Assembly (NCBI RefSeq): GCF_000350225.1 | Contig: NW_005179055.1 | Coordinates: 124,143-188,142 of the forward strand | Length of the DNA stretch: 64,000 bases | Source: Chondrus crispus | Taxonomy: Eukaryota > Rhodophyta > Florideophyceae > Gigartinales > Gigartinaceae | Direction: 5' to 3' | Shown: positions 1 to 9,016 of the stretch, one piece after another | Position numbering within the stretch: the stretch's first letter is position 1 | How the letters are laid out: every line of letters begins with the position of its first letter | Notes under the pieces: generated by a model | The model's input: the letters and a program-made list of their open reading frames with translations, nothing else | What the model was told of the DNA's origin: nothing | Database searches by the model: none | Position numbers and translations under genes: made by a program

Positions 1-536
1 GAGCGCTTACGCGTCAGCGAACGAGCCACGAGGTCCTTTCCAATTCTTACCTTCCTGGCCTCTCTCTCTTCTTGAGCAGCCGCCGCCGCCTTCTTCTCCT
101 TTTCCATGTCGTTTCGCGCTTCTCCCATCATCCCCAGCAGCTCGTCGAGATCTCTGATTTCGCCGCCAACCCCCGGCAGTCTTCTATCCGCAGCGTCCCG
201 TCGCTCAAAGGCGTCTTAGATTTTCTTGTAGCGGTCCTGGACGCTCTTGGCAGTGACCGTCTGTGACAGTTTCCCGTTCAGGTTTGCCCGCGTCGCCGCC
301 TCGCCGAGTCTCTTCTGGATTTCCTCATACCCGGCAACGTGTGCCTTAGCGGCAGATACTTCACGTGCGAGTATGAGGTCGTCCTCCGGCGTAAACTTTG
401 GTCGCCGGCCTCCTTTTTTGTGGGGGGAGGGATCAAGCGCGCAATTGACATCGCTGCGCTCAGGGGTGGGGGTGTGGGGGATTGTGAGGTCGAGGGTAGG
501 GGAGAGAGATGGTGAAGAGGGGATAACGTTGGCCAT
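1..536 (-). pseudogene. SANT/Myb-like DNA-binding ORF with one in-frame stop, running off the window
   Basis: Reads leftward from an ATG at 536. Residues 1-40 are Ser/Pro-rich. A SANT/trihelix-like block follows (around GRRPKFTPEDDLILAREV, then a conserved RYKKI at residues 102-106). A TAA at 216-218 interrupts, but the same frame stays open beyond it to base 1 and encodes a charged, Glu/Lys/Ala-rich, probably coiled-coil segment. The reading frame is therefore one gene with a nonsense codon, possibly a Gln codon changed by C to T, and the true end lies outside the window. Such SANT-plus-coiled-coil proteins often accompany transposons in algae and oomycetes. No host function is recognised. 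Confidence 0.55.
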
Positions 537-871
537 GATGTGAGTAAAGGTGGTTACAACGTCACTCTAGAGCTCAGGTCTACATAAAAGGTGATGAAGG
601 TACCCGCCAAATTTATACCACGTCTAACACGTGTGTTCGAAACGGTTACAGAAACGATTTCACTATGCACTCACATTTCACTAATTTTTGTCACATCCGT
701 TTGTGAAATCTGACTAACTGTAATGTTTTTTAGTCATATGTTAGGCATATGTTGCAGAAATGCGCTTGCGTAAACCCTCTATTTGCGGAGGTTATTCACA
801 TCCGGAGACCGTATCATAACGGTGTCACGGTGACCTGCATCTCTCAGAATGTCTGTGCTTTACTTAAAAAT
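537..871. other. Gene-free spacer
   Basis: AT-richer spacer between two leftward ORFs. I see no coding frame, RNA gene or clear repeat. Confidence 0.5.
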
Positions 872-1117
872 TTATTTATCGTCGTCTGGACTGTGCAATT
901 CCACTTCTTGGTACGCAGAGATATCGGGACGAAAACCATACTTGCCGTTGATGATGCGGGACATGACAGCTTGAGCAGGAGGTTTGGAAAGGGAAAACTG
1001 CACTGAGGCCCACTTCGCAAGGGCGCTTTGTAACGTCTGCTCCTTGCTCTTTTTGCGCCGTTGGAACTCTGCACATATTTGTTGCTTTTGGGCGAGGTTA
1101 AGCTCAGAGCGCTTCAT
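872..1117 (-). pseudogene. CENP-B/Tigger-type helix-turn-helix fragment
   Basis: 81-residue ORF from an ATG at 1117. Residues 3-58 resemble the N-terminal CENP-B/psq-type helix-turn-helix that Tigger/pogo transposases use to bind their inverted ends (LNLAQKQQICAEFQRRKK, then a second helix ending SRIIN). The catalytic DDE domain that should follow is absent: the frame stops at 872 and the sequence below it has no match. Probably a remnant of a transposase or a domesticated HTH fragment. The same-strand SANT ORF starts about 335 bp downstream, but nothing links the two. Confidence 0.5.
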
Positions 1118-1508
1118 CGACGATTGTCGCTTGACGGGGGCAGATGGCTACGGTGCTGACAACACGCAATGTTTGCGATCAGAGGAGATTTATTGGGGGA
1201 GGACCAACAGGAGTACATGCTAGAAAGATGTTTTTGTCGAGAACGATGATAATTGCGAAGCCTCACAGACGGGGATTGGAATTTATTGAGCAGACTGTGA
1301 AGGGATCGATCAAGAATGAACGGTTATGGGGTAATTTGTGCCTTGGCCGCTCAAAAGTAACCATAAAATACGTTTTTAAGTAGGAGGGGTCTGTATGATA
1401 TGCTTATTTCACATTGAACCCGATATCCAATTGAGGAATATTCCACAGACATTGTTTTTTGGTAAAAATTTGTAAGCTACGGAGTAAGTCGCTCAACTTT
1501 TTATCCGT
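1118..1508. other. Gene-free spacer
   Basis: No supported coding frame on either strand. Probably degraded transposon flank. Confidence 0.4.
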
Positions 1509-2184
1509 TTACGAAGGATACCCATATGGAGAATGATCCTTATCGGGAGGGTTCACTGTATTAAGAAGAGAATTTTTGTTACGTACCACTTTCTTCACCT
1601 CACTCCCGAACGACTTTCCGGTAGAGGTACAGTACCCCAGATTTGGGGCTTCGCATGTCGTAGCGTAGTGCCCAACTTGACCACAAGCAGAGCAACGCAA
1701 CTTTCGTTGAAGCGCTGCGACCCCCTGTTTCCGTGTTTCTTCGGTCGACCTGCCTGACTCGGAACTCTCCACGCGGTCATCTGTCCGGCAATAGGGAGAA
1801 TCTGCAAATCCACGTTAACGTTTACTTGAGAGGCAAGGGCAGCAGCAGCAACATACTGGGGTTGAAGTGTTGCATGATGAAAAACAGTCGATGCCCACTT
1901 TGTGTCCAGATGATTCCAATGTGCAGCCTCTGGGACGTTCGCATGCCGCTCGCATAGATTATCAAACACTAGCACACGGCTAGGGGCTTGCGCTTTCGTT
2001 TCCCCTTTATTGCGTCGTCGCAGGAGTGAGTGAGATTGAGTTTTCCCACTTTCCACAACCCGTTGTTTGCCCTGTGGTCTGGTTGGGCGTTGACAGTGTA
2101 TGAGCACTCCTGGGAGGGGCACTGTATACGCAGGCGCCCCGAGTCGAGTTTTTTACCCTGTGAGATCGGCCCACGGTGGCGCAC
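1509..2184 (-). pseudogene. Internally deleted MULE (Mutator-like) transposase remnant
   Basis: Three leftward frames make a collapsed Mutator-like transposase. At about 2184-1990 is a MuDR-type N-terminal domain: two cysteines (CPSQECSY), then W and H-x-C (WKVGKLNLTHSC). At about 1975-1740, in another frame, is the region just before the C terminus, ending in the GRPKKHG motif. At about 1750-1560, in a third frame, is a CCHC zinc knuckle (CSACGQVGHYATTC, C-x2-C-x4-H-x4-C). GRPKK followed by a CCHC knuckle is the usual MULE C terminus. The whole catalytic DDE region between N-terminal domain and tail is missing, so this is a non-autonomous, frameshifted derivative. Terminal inverted repeats were not found. 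Confidence 0.5.
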
Positions 2185-2284
2185 AGGGCTAAGGATGCCA
2201 TCAAGATGCTGTGCTTGTCAGGGAACGTGCTCCCTTTGATCAAGCTCATTCCGACGAAGCTCTCTTCACCTCTTCATCACTCTA

Positions 2285-2304
2285 CACCCGAATACCGCAA
2301 ATAG
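2285..2304 (+). repeat. Left terminal inverted repeat of the Tigger/pogo element
   Basis: CACCCGAATACCGCAAATAG, preceded by TA. The reverse complement of the right end differs at one base (C/T at position 11). Confidence 0.88.
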
Positions 2305-2329
2305 TTTGGGTGGGCTAATAGTGTGGATA

Positions 2330-2365
2330 CACATATTAGTATAGGCTACAGTAACTTCTGTGAGG
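2330..2365 (+). repeat. Subterminal direct repeat, copy 1
   Basis: Begins CACATATTAGTATAGGCTAC and matches 4480-4515 in the same orientation with a handful of mismatches. Direct rather than inverted placement is unusual for transposase-binding subterminal repeats. Confidence 0.6.
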
Positions 2366-2621
2366 TGTTCTTTATTGAAAATACTTTTACTGTAGACTAC
2401 ACTAATAATTACTTCACGTATATTAGTGGAGACGCGCCAAACAAACAAGAAACGAAACCGAAACGGTCTCTCAGACACAGACGTTGGCGGAAAGCTCTTT
2501 GTATCCGAGTTCATACCTTTCTAAGCACATCAAAGGGGTAAAAAAGCTCTAAAAAGCCTCATTATCTCGACACCTCCAAACAACAATCGCAAAAACTATT
2601 ACCGAAGCCTACGTCCTGAAC

Positions 2622-4337
2622 ATGGACTGCTCAGTATCGCCTATTATTCGGGCTCTTAACCGAGCTACTACCAACACATCTATAGCCGCAATCGCCTGTC
2701 TCACCCCTGCAAATGCCTCACATGTCCCCATGACACCCCTCCATTACCACCACAACCCCTCTCTCCTCACGGCTCCAATCCCGAACTCATCCCTTACCCC
2801 TCCTGCCAACGACACTCAATCCGCCCGGGCATCTATGAATGCTACACCCTTGGCCCCTGTACCGACCCAAGCACTACAAAATGTACTAACCCATGCTGAG
2901 CGTATCCGTATTGTCACATGGATGGTTGACGCCGCAAGCACAGATGGCGCGAAACACATTGCATCCCGTGCCATTCGTCGCTTCCCCATGCTGTTCAGAG
3001 GTAATGCAAAGGCGAACAGCGGGAAGGCGAGCAGGCTCTGGGCGGCGCGAGAAGAATTTTTGTCCTATTCGAGAAGTGTGGACAACCGTGGTATACCTTT
3101 TTCGATAACCCGGGTCACAAGAGTGGGATTCAAACGAGTGTATATCAAGGCTCGGACGGGAAGAGGGCGCAAACGTGCCGTCTGGGTTGAAGCTCTGCAT
3201 ATTGCGCTTCTGGAAGATTTTGATAGGTTGAAGACAGGATTGAAATTCAGTGCTAAGTTGCTACGTCATCTCGCATTGCATCTCGTGAAGGAGTCCAGCA
3301 ATGTAGATTATCTTACAAATATGATAGACGAAAAATCACAAAAATCAATTGTCGATATGATAACTTCACGTTGGGTACAGGGGTTCATGAACCGATATCA
3401 TATTGTCAGCAGAGCGCAAACTGGGAAACGTATGGTGTCAGCAGCGAAGCAGGCACAGACTGAGCGAGATGTTGCGTTCCACCTCGGAGTCGTTGCTAGG
3501 GATTTTCGCTCGTGTGCTATTGACGAGAATGATACCTGTAACGCAGATGAAATGCACTTCCTTATCAACCTCGATAACCATAGGACATTGGGGAGGTGTG
3601 GCGACTCAGAGGTTAAATATTCTGATGTTGTCTCTGGCTCTGAGGGAATGTCTATGATGGTAAGGATTTCAGGCTGTAGGGACGCAATTATTGAAGCTCC
3701 GTTTATGATTTTCCAAAACGCGAATAGAAGTTATCCTATACAACGGGTTCCTGACAATGTCCGCGCGGTTTCGTACCGTTCTGGGCCTAAAGGTTGGATG
3801 GATGGAACCGTCTTCCCCCAGTAGCTCTCCGAGAAAAAGGTCATCCGGCCTCTTCCTCATGGCCGCAAGCGTATTTTGTTTGTAGACAACTGCAGTGGAC
3901 ATGGAGCATCTACAAATTTAGCGACGCCATTGAATTCTATCAACACTGAAGTGCGATTTTTCCCACCCAATGCGACAGATTTGATCCAGCCAGTGGACTC
4001 ATTTGTTATTCAAAAATTAAAGGATGCATGGAGGTCGCGTTGGGATAAGTACAAGATGGAGGTGATCATGAAGGACGGGTTTGCGCCGGGTTCAGGGAAA
4101 ATTCCTAACCCAGGCAAATACTTTTATCTTCGTCTTGCTGCCGCTGCAGTTCGCGAGGTCAATGCTATGCGCGACAGAGACGGCATTCGTTTCGCACGAA
4201 AGGTGATGATACGGACTGGTCTTGCTTTAAATATCAATGGGCAGTGGGAGGAACGACAGCTTTTCCCGAAGCTGCAGGAGATTGTTAACAAATACCGAAC
4301 ACACTTTGAGGGAGCACCAGTTGTTGATGACCTATAA
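2622..4337 (+). pseudogene. Tigger/pogo DDE transposase, one in-frame TAG
   Basis: Open from ATG 2622 for 400 codons, then TAG at 3822-3824, then open again in the same frame to 4337, for a full frame of about 571 residues. Residues 1-85 are Pro/Ser/Thr-rich. A helix-turn-helix region (about 90-260) is followed by a DDE_1-type catalytic domain: first Asp in NADEMHFL, second in LFVDNCSGH, third in LIQPVDS, with 36 residues between the last two. The TAG lies just before the FVDN block and could be a former Trp or Gln codon. Sole gene of the 2285-4574 element. Unless the stop is suppressed, no complete catalytic triad can be made. Confidence 0.82.
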
Positions 4338-4479
4338 AGAGAATAACTGTCGACGAGGTATGTTGCTCGTGATTTGATTGGCCCATTCAGTAAACGAGGT
4401 AATAGTGTAGCCTGCACTATTGTAATATATTTAAATAATTAGTCTATGCTAATTGCGTTTGTCCTATATAGTGTCGTTG

Positions 4480-4515
4480 CACATATTAGCATAGGCTGCA
4501 GTAAAATCAGTGAGG
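4480..4515 (+). repeat. Subterminal direct repeat, copy 2
   Basis: Partner of 2330-2365, same orientation, about 60 bp inside the right end. Confidence 0.6.
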
Positions 4516-4554
4516 GTCTGTTTTGACGTTGAATTTTGAATAGTATAGCCTAGA

Positions 4555-4574
4555 CTATTTGCGATATTCGGGTG
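4555..4574 (-). repeat. Right terminal inverted repeat of the Tigger/pogo element
   Basis: Ends ATTCGGGTG followed by TA. Reverse complement matches 2285-2304 at 19 of 20 bases. Confidence 0.88.
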
Positions 4575-4576
4575 TA

Positions 4577-5343
4577 GCGTTCCTAAGAAAAGGTGCTCAT
4601 AAAAAGTGGTACGCAACAAAACTTCCAAAATAAGATTGGTACGTAACAAAACTTCTCTTATTAGAGCAAGTCTAGCAGTTGGGTAAAATATACACCACGT
4701 ATTCGAAAATATAGACCACGATTTAGAAACTGTCATTAGTATCCCCAGCACTTTCGGTGGAACCAGCTACTGTATCAGTATCTCGAACTCCGGGTACAGT
4801 ACTTGGAGAGTGTCCAGAATCCAGGAGTGGGGCAATTGGGCCGAAAGTAGAGCTGTGAATACACCTGACACACTCATTGGCTGAATCAATCTAGTTTTAA
4901 AATAACATTGGGCACTTATTGGTGTATTTCAAGGTGTATTTGTGTCGGTGGATAACAGAAATTATACACCAAAACGTGTGGTTATCATCGGACACCCCAT
5001 TCTCAAACCATTACTGCATTCCTAACCGGATTAGTTATTAAACTTTTGCATAAAGTTATCATGCCGGGCATGACGAGCACTCGTGAGCGAATATCTCAAA
5101 CACCAATAGATGCCGCATAAATCTGATTGCATATTCGAATTCCCCGCCCTCTCTTTGTCCACACCAGATTCCCGCGCCCAAATCGACAACACTTGAGCCA
5201 TCAGCATCCATGAATTTCCCCATGAAGCACCCTCCTCAGCCCCGAAGTAGCCCGTCTGCTACTCTCACACGCAACCACCCCCGATCCCGATAGTCCACTC
5301 TACCCCTTTCCGACGCCTCCCAAAGTCTGACAAAGACCTTCGG
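4577..5343. other. Gene-free spacer
   Basis: AT-rich in its first half. No supported coding frame. It may include the left, non-coding end of the next Tigger-like element, whose inverted repeats I could not define. Confidence 0.4.
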
Positions 5344-5878
5344 TTGGACAACACCCGTCGATACGTCATCAACAAAAAGGACTCTCCGAGCGCCGCGGCT
5401 CGCCTGTTTGACATGCCTTGGTCATTCAGGGTATACTGCAATGCGCTAGAACGGATCCCAAAAATCGCCGGGCATCCCACCACGTCGCGTCGGGAAGAAG
5501 CAGTCCTTATCACGGACTCTGCCATAGCGTCCGCGCGCAATGGCACACATTTATCTCAGGAAGGACTCAAGGACCTCTTGCGGCACTTTTGAGAACGCTT
5601 GCCAGAGGAGCGATGTTAACCTCCGTCCGGGGATAATCGGGGTTCTTCAGGCGAAACCCCACGCTCTCGCTCAAACGCCGCTGCAATCTCGAAAAAACCA
5701 GGGCCATTGCGATGTGCCCCGAGAACATTGCCCAACATTACGCAGGCTTGTAGCAGGCCTACGACGAGTACGGAATCAAGAGTGGAGAGCAGATATTTAA
5801 CCTTGACGAGACGGGCTTCTCGACCAGAACAGCTTACCGTGCGCGTGAAAAAGGTGTCATGGAGTGTAGCATAAACAC
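5344..5878 (+). pseudogene. N-terminal half of a second Tigger-like transposase, interrupted
   Basis: Residues from 5344 form a psq-type helix-turn-helix (SPSAAARLFDMPWSFRVY, then EEAVLITDSAIASARNG). The frame breaks near 5590-5640. It resumes in another frame at about 5640 (FFRRNPTLSLKRRCNLEKTRAIA), meets a TAG at 5751-5753, and continues through FNLDETGFSTR, the first catalytic Asp. Homology stops at about 5878. The matching C-terminal half reappears on the same strand at about 16625-17280. Two stops and at least one frameshift make it a pseudogene. The piece carrying the second catalytic Asp is missing from the window. Confidence 0.72.
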
Positions 5879-5879
5879 C

Positions 5880-6711
5880 CCCAGCGGAGAGGGGTGTATG
5901 CACAGCTCGACGTAGACCCCGTCCGAACGAGAAGACGGGGGTGAAGCGGGACACCAGGTAACGGCACCGGGCAGCGGGCCCGGGTAGCGTGGTAGAGCGG
6001 GAACGGGGAGGACGCCGGTACGCGCGAGCGATTCGACGCCTCGACGCCCGGGCGCGGTACTGGGTAACGATCCAGTACCGACGGGGGGAGGCGGAGCCGA
6101 CTCGTGGGCGTACCGCGCGCGTCCTCAACCGGTGCCGCTCTAAGGTAGTTAGGGAGCGCGACCTTAGAATAAGCGGGAAGTCGGACCTTGACGGTCGGTG
6201 GGTGACAAGTCCGTGCTTGTCCTCCTCCACCGCCGCCGGTCCGCTCCATATTTAATGTACATAATAACCTATCATAATAGTACAGTACCGATGTACTGTA
6301 GCGACGTACTGTAGCGGTCGGTCGAAACTGTAAAACTGTCAGCCATCGGGGCTGACAGTACACGTGTGTGCGCTCTTCGGTTCCGCGCGTACACGTGTAC
6401 ACGTGCGCCCCCTGTACTTGGGGGTACACGTGGTGGTACTGTAGAGCATCGAGCCCTACAGTAACTGATCCGATTCTGAGTTGATCGAATCTAAAATAAA
6501 GCCCCAGGGGGGGTTATACCACACGGCCCCCCCCCTTAAGGGTGACCGTCCGCGGTCGCGTGTCGTGGTAGCTTTAGTTGCAGCAATCCCCCTTGGCGAG
6601 GGGTGTCGCGTGCTGTCTTCCCGATAATCCCTCCTTTCCACTTCGTGACTCCTCTGCTTCCACTCGCGCACGCCCTCTTGCTCGTCACGTGCGCCGGCTG
6701 CTCCTCGTGTT
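5880..6711. other. GC-rich non-coding DNA with hairpins
   Basis: Starts exactly where Tigger homology ends. Rich in short palindromes between 6280 and 6450, for example CTGTCAGCC/GGCTGACAG arms and repeated GTACTGTAG and ACACGTGTAC motifs. It could be a retroelement leader or degenerate LTR, but no matching direct repeat was found at the right edge of the inserted block. Confidence 0.4.
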
Positions 6712-8290
6712 ATGACACCTCCGCTTCCTGCCTCGTCGGGGAACGCTACCGGTCCGTCCACCGCGGCGGCCGATGCCGCGGGTGTCTGTACTCCCCCCTC
6801 CGTGGGTCCCGTGGCTCCTACGGGGGCGCCTGTCATCGCGTTCCAGAAGTCGCGGCCCGCTCGTACGCCCTTGGTGTTCGCGCCGGCAGGGGCGGCGCCG
6901 TTGCCAGCGTCGGGGGCCGACGAGCCGCGTCGGCCAGAGTTGGACCCCGGCGTCGCGACGCCGGTCACTCCTCGGTCACTCCTCCCGCTGGCCTCTCTGA
7001 GGCCCTCCGTCCTCGCAGTGCGGGTCCTTTATCGCAGGGACCCGGCATCTCGTTCCCGGGATCCCCGGGTTCGCGCGTCGCACCCGTTGGCGACCGCGGC
7101 CCCGATACGGTCGGCGAGGGGGTCCGTGTCGACGGATCACGCGAGGCAGGCCTCGTGTCGTCAACCACCAGATGGTTCGGGTCACCTCTAGAGCGCTCTG
7201 CTCCTCTCCCTCTCGAGCAGCTACCGTACGGCTGGCTTCGTTACAGCCGTACCGGTATCACCCTCGGCGAATTACTCACACGCCCTCAGCTTCGCCCTGA
7301 TTAGCGGCGTATCCGGCAGATACACGACGTAGGCCTTTTGGAGGCGGCCTCGGCCGCCCTTGGGCGGTTGGTGTCGGGCGGCAACGGCATTGTGTATCAG
7401 ATCCCCGAGGAGATCCCCGGGGATCACACATTCGCCGACAGTGTCGACGAGGTGCTCTACATCGACAAGATGGCGTTATTCCTGTATAGTCGGAGCGCAG
7501 TCGACGCTCATCGTTTCATCCTTCCCGAGATCCCCGGTCTGTACGTGACTCCGCGCCCCTACGGCTACACGAAGCCTCGGGTCGCGCTGCAAACATCAGC
7601 TTGCTCATTGATGCGCTTGTATGCCATCGGGATCGCGCAGTACGACTGGTCCGTCTACCGTCACTCCGCCGAGGAGGACGGGCGCGTCTACTCCTCGGCG
7701 GCTTTCGAACGCGGCTTATCCATCGAGGATTTCCCCGCGTTGCCCTTCTCGGTCCGGGCGTCTTTTCCGTCGCTAGGGGTCCATCCCCTCCTCCCGCCGG
7801 CCCTCAAGCACTTTGGTTTTGCGGGTCTCGATCCGCAGCACCCTTCCCACTCCCGGTTGGTCTATAACTTCGAGCGGGAGTGGGCCTTGTCTCTGTGATG
7901 TGCCTTTATGGCCGAGGTTGGTGCGCACGGACGCGTGTTTCTCCAGTCGCCCGACACGATAGCGTTTCTTGAGCGAGTGACGCCGGGCCTTCCGGACGCT
8001 CCTATACACCCTCTCGAGCGCGTGTCCGTTCACGTACGTTGGTCATTCCGCGCAGTGGTCGTCCTCATGACGAGAGCAGCGGAGGTGAGCGAGCGCAACC
8101 ACCGGTACTGGACCGACTACACGACCGGAGGCCAGAGCGCATAGCTCTCTTACGACTTGACCTCCGACTCCTTCGTCGCGCGCCCGACGGCCGGCTCGAC
8201 TTCGGTCGAGCTGCCGGCAAGCGCGGCGGAGTGGGGTCTGAATCGGGGCGAACTCGACGCAAGCGATACCGCGATTTGGACGCGGTAACT
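6712..8290 (+). pseudogene. Gag-like ORF1 of an unidentified GC-rich retroelement, broken
   Basis: Begins at ATG 6712 with an Ala/Pro-rich, disordered-looking N terminus. It changes frame near 6980-7000 and then runs in one frame to about 8290. That frame is interrupted only by TAG 7302-7304, TGA 7896-7898 and TAG 8142-8144. Between the stops the protein is well ordered (around YDWSVYRHSAEEDGRVYSS and LSIEDFPALPFSVRASF), so it was a real coding region. No zinc knuckle, protease or capsid signature is recognised. Gag-like is inferred from its size, position and the coiled-coil ORF after it. The nearest pol gene lies on the opposite strand beyond an assembly gap, so pairing the two is uncertain. 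Confidence 0.4.
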
Positions 8291-8398
8291 GCAGCTCCGG
8301 TCCTCTCGAGTCTTCAACCTCCTTGCTTCTCGCCTTCCGTTCCTCTCGGCACTCGTGCCGGGTCGCAAGTCGCGACGAGGACCCAAACGACGGCTCCG

Positions 8399-9016
8399 AT
8401 GCCGCCTCTTCATCCTCCGGGGGTTCCCGGTTCCCTGGGGGTGGCGGTTCGAGACCTCGGCCTCTCGAGGAGGGACATCGAGGGTATTCCCGCGCTCGCC
8501 GAGGTGCTGAGTGCGTCCCGCGAGCGGTCGTGGACCGTGGGGGCTCTCCTCTCCACACTGGTAGAGTGGTTCCTTGCCCGAAGCGCGGAGACGCGTCGTA
8601 TCACCGGGGAACGTGACGCGCTCTCCTTGGCGTGGCAGCAGCCACAGCGCGAGGCCCACTCCTTGCGGGAGGAGGCTCGGGTACAGGCCAGCGCCTACGA
8701 GCGCGCGGCGGCCGATCGCGATCGGTACCGCCAAGAGCGCGACCAGCTGCGAGCTGCCCCTCCGGCGGGAGTGCGCGGGACCAACGCGAGCGCGCCGGTA
8801 CTGCGCGGTCTTTATGCCCCCTCGGGGGGTGTCATCTGCGACCCATACGACTCAGACGGCGCCGGGGCCAACCCGAGTGCCGCCGGTGCGCCGTCTGCGG
8901 CAGCCATGCCGACTTTTGCAGACCTCGATACCGCCATTCGTCGATACCCTAGTTACTGTCCGCCGGGGTCCATGGCTCCGGCCTCGGCTGGGCGAGACCG
9001 GGAGGACGTTCCCTAA
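8399..9016 (+). CDS. Coiled-coil ORF2 of the same GC-rich element
   Basis: Intact 205-residue ORF from ATG 8399. Residues about 30-60 form a leucine-rich helical stretch. Residues 65-115 form a strongly charged coiled coil (SAETRRITGERDALSLAW through DRDRYRQERDQLRAA). The tail is Gly/Ala/Pro-rich. It follows ORF1 in a different frame by about 110 bp. Coiled-coil small ORFs next to gag occur in several retroelements, but the family is not recognised. Host origin is unlikely because the whole block lies inside a broken transposase. Confidence 0.4.
   Translation: MPPLHPPGVPGSLGVAVRDLGLSRRDIEGIPALAEVLSASRERSWTVGALLSTLVEWFLARSAETRRITGERDALSLAWQQPQREAHSLREEARVQASAYERAAADRDRYRQERDQLRAAPPAGVRGTNASAPVLRGLYAPSGGVICDPYDSDGAGANPSAAGAPSAAAMPTFADLDTAIRRYPSYCPPGSMAPASAGRDREDVP

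Larger units (their letters stand above)
2285..4574 (+). mobile_element. Complete Tigger/pogo-like DNA transposon with TA target duplication
   Basis: The 2290-bp element is bounded by 20-bp inverted repeats with one mismatch (left CACCCGAATACCGCAAATAG at 2285-2304; right at 4555-4574). They are flanked by TA at 2283-2284 and 4575-4576, the dinucleotide duplication of the Tc1/mariner/pogo superfamily. It carries a single transposase ORF on the plus strand. A 36-bp imperfect direct repeat lies just inside both ends (2330-2365 and 4480-4515). The matched ends and short lesions suggest a recent insertion. The transposase is interrupted by one TAG, so it is probably not autonomous. Confidence 0.88.
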
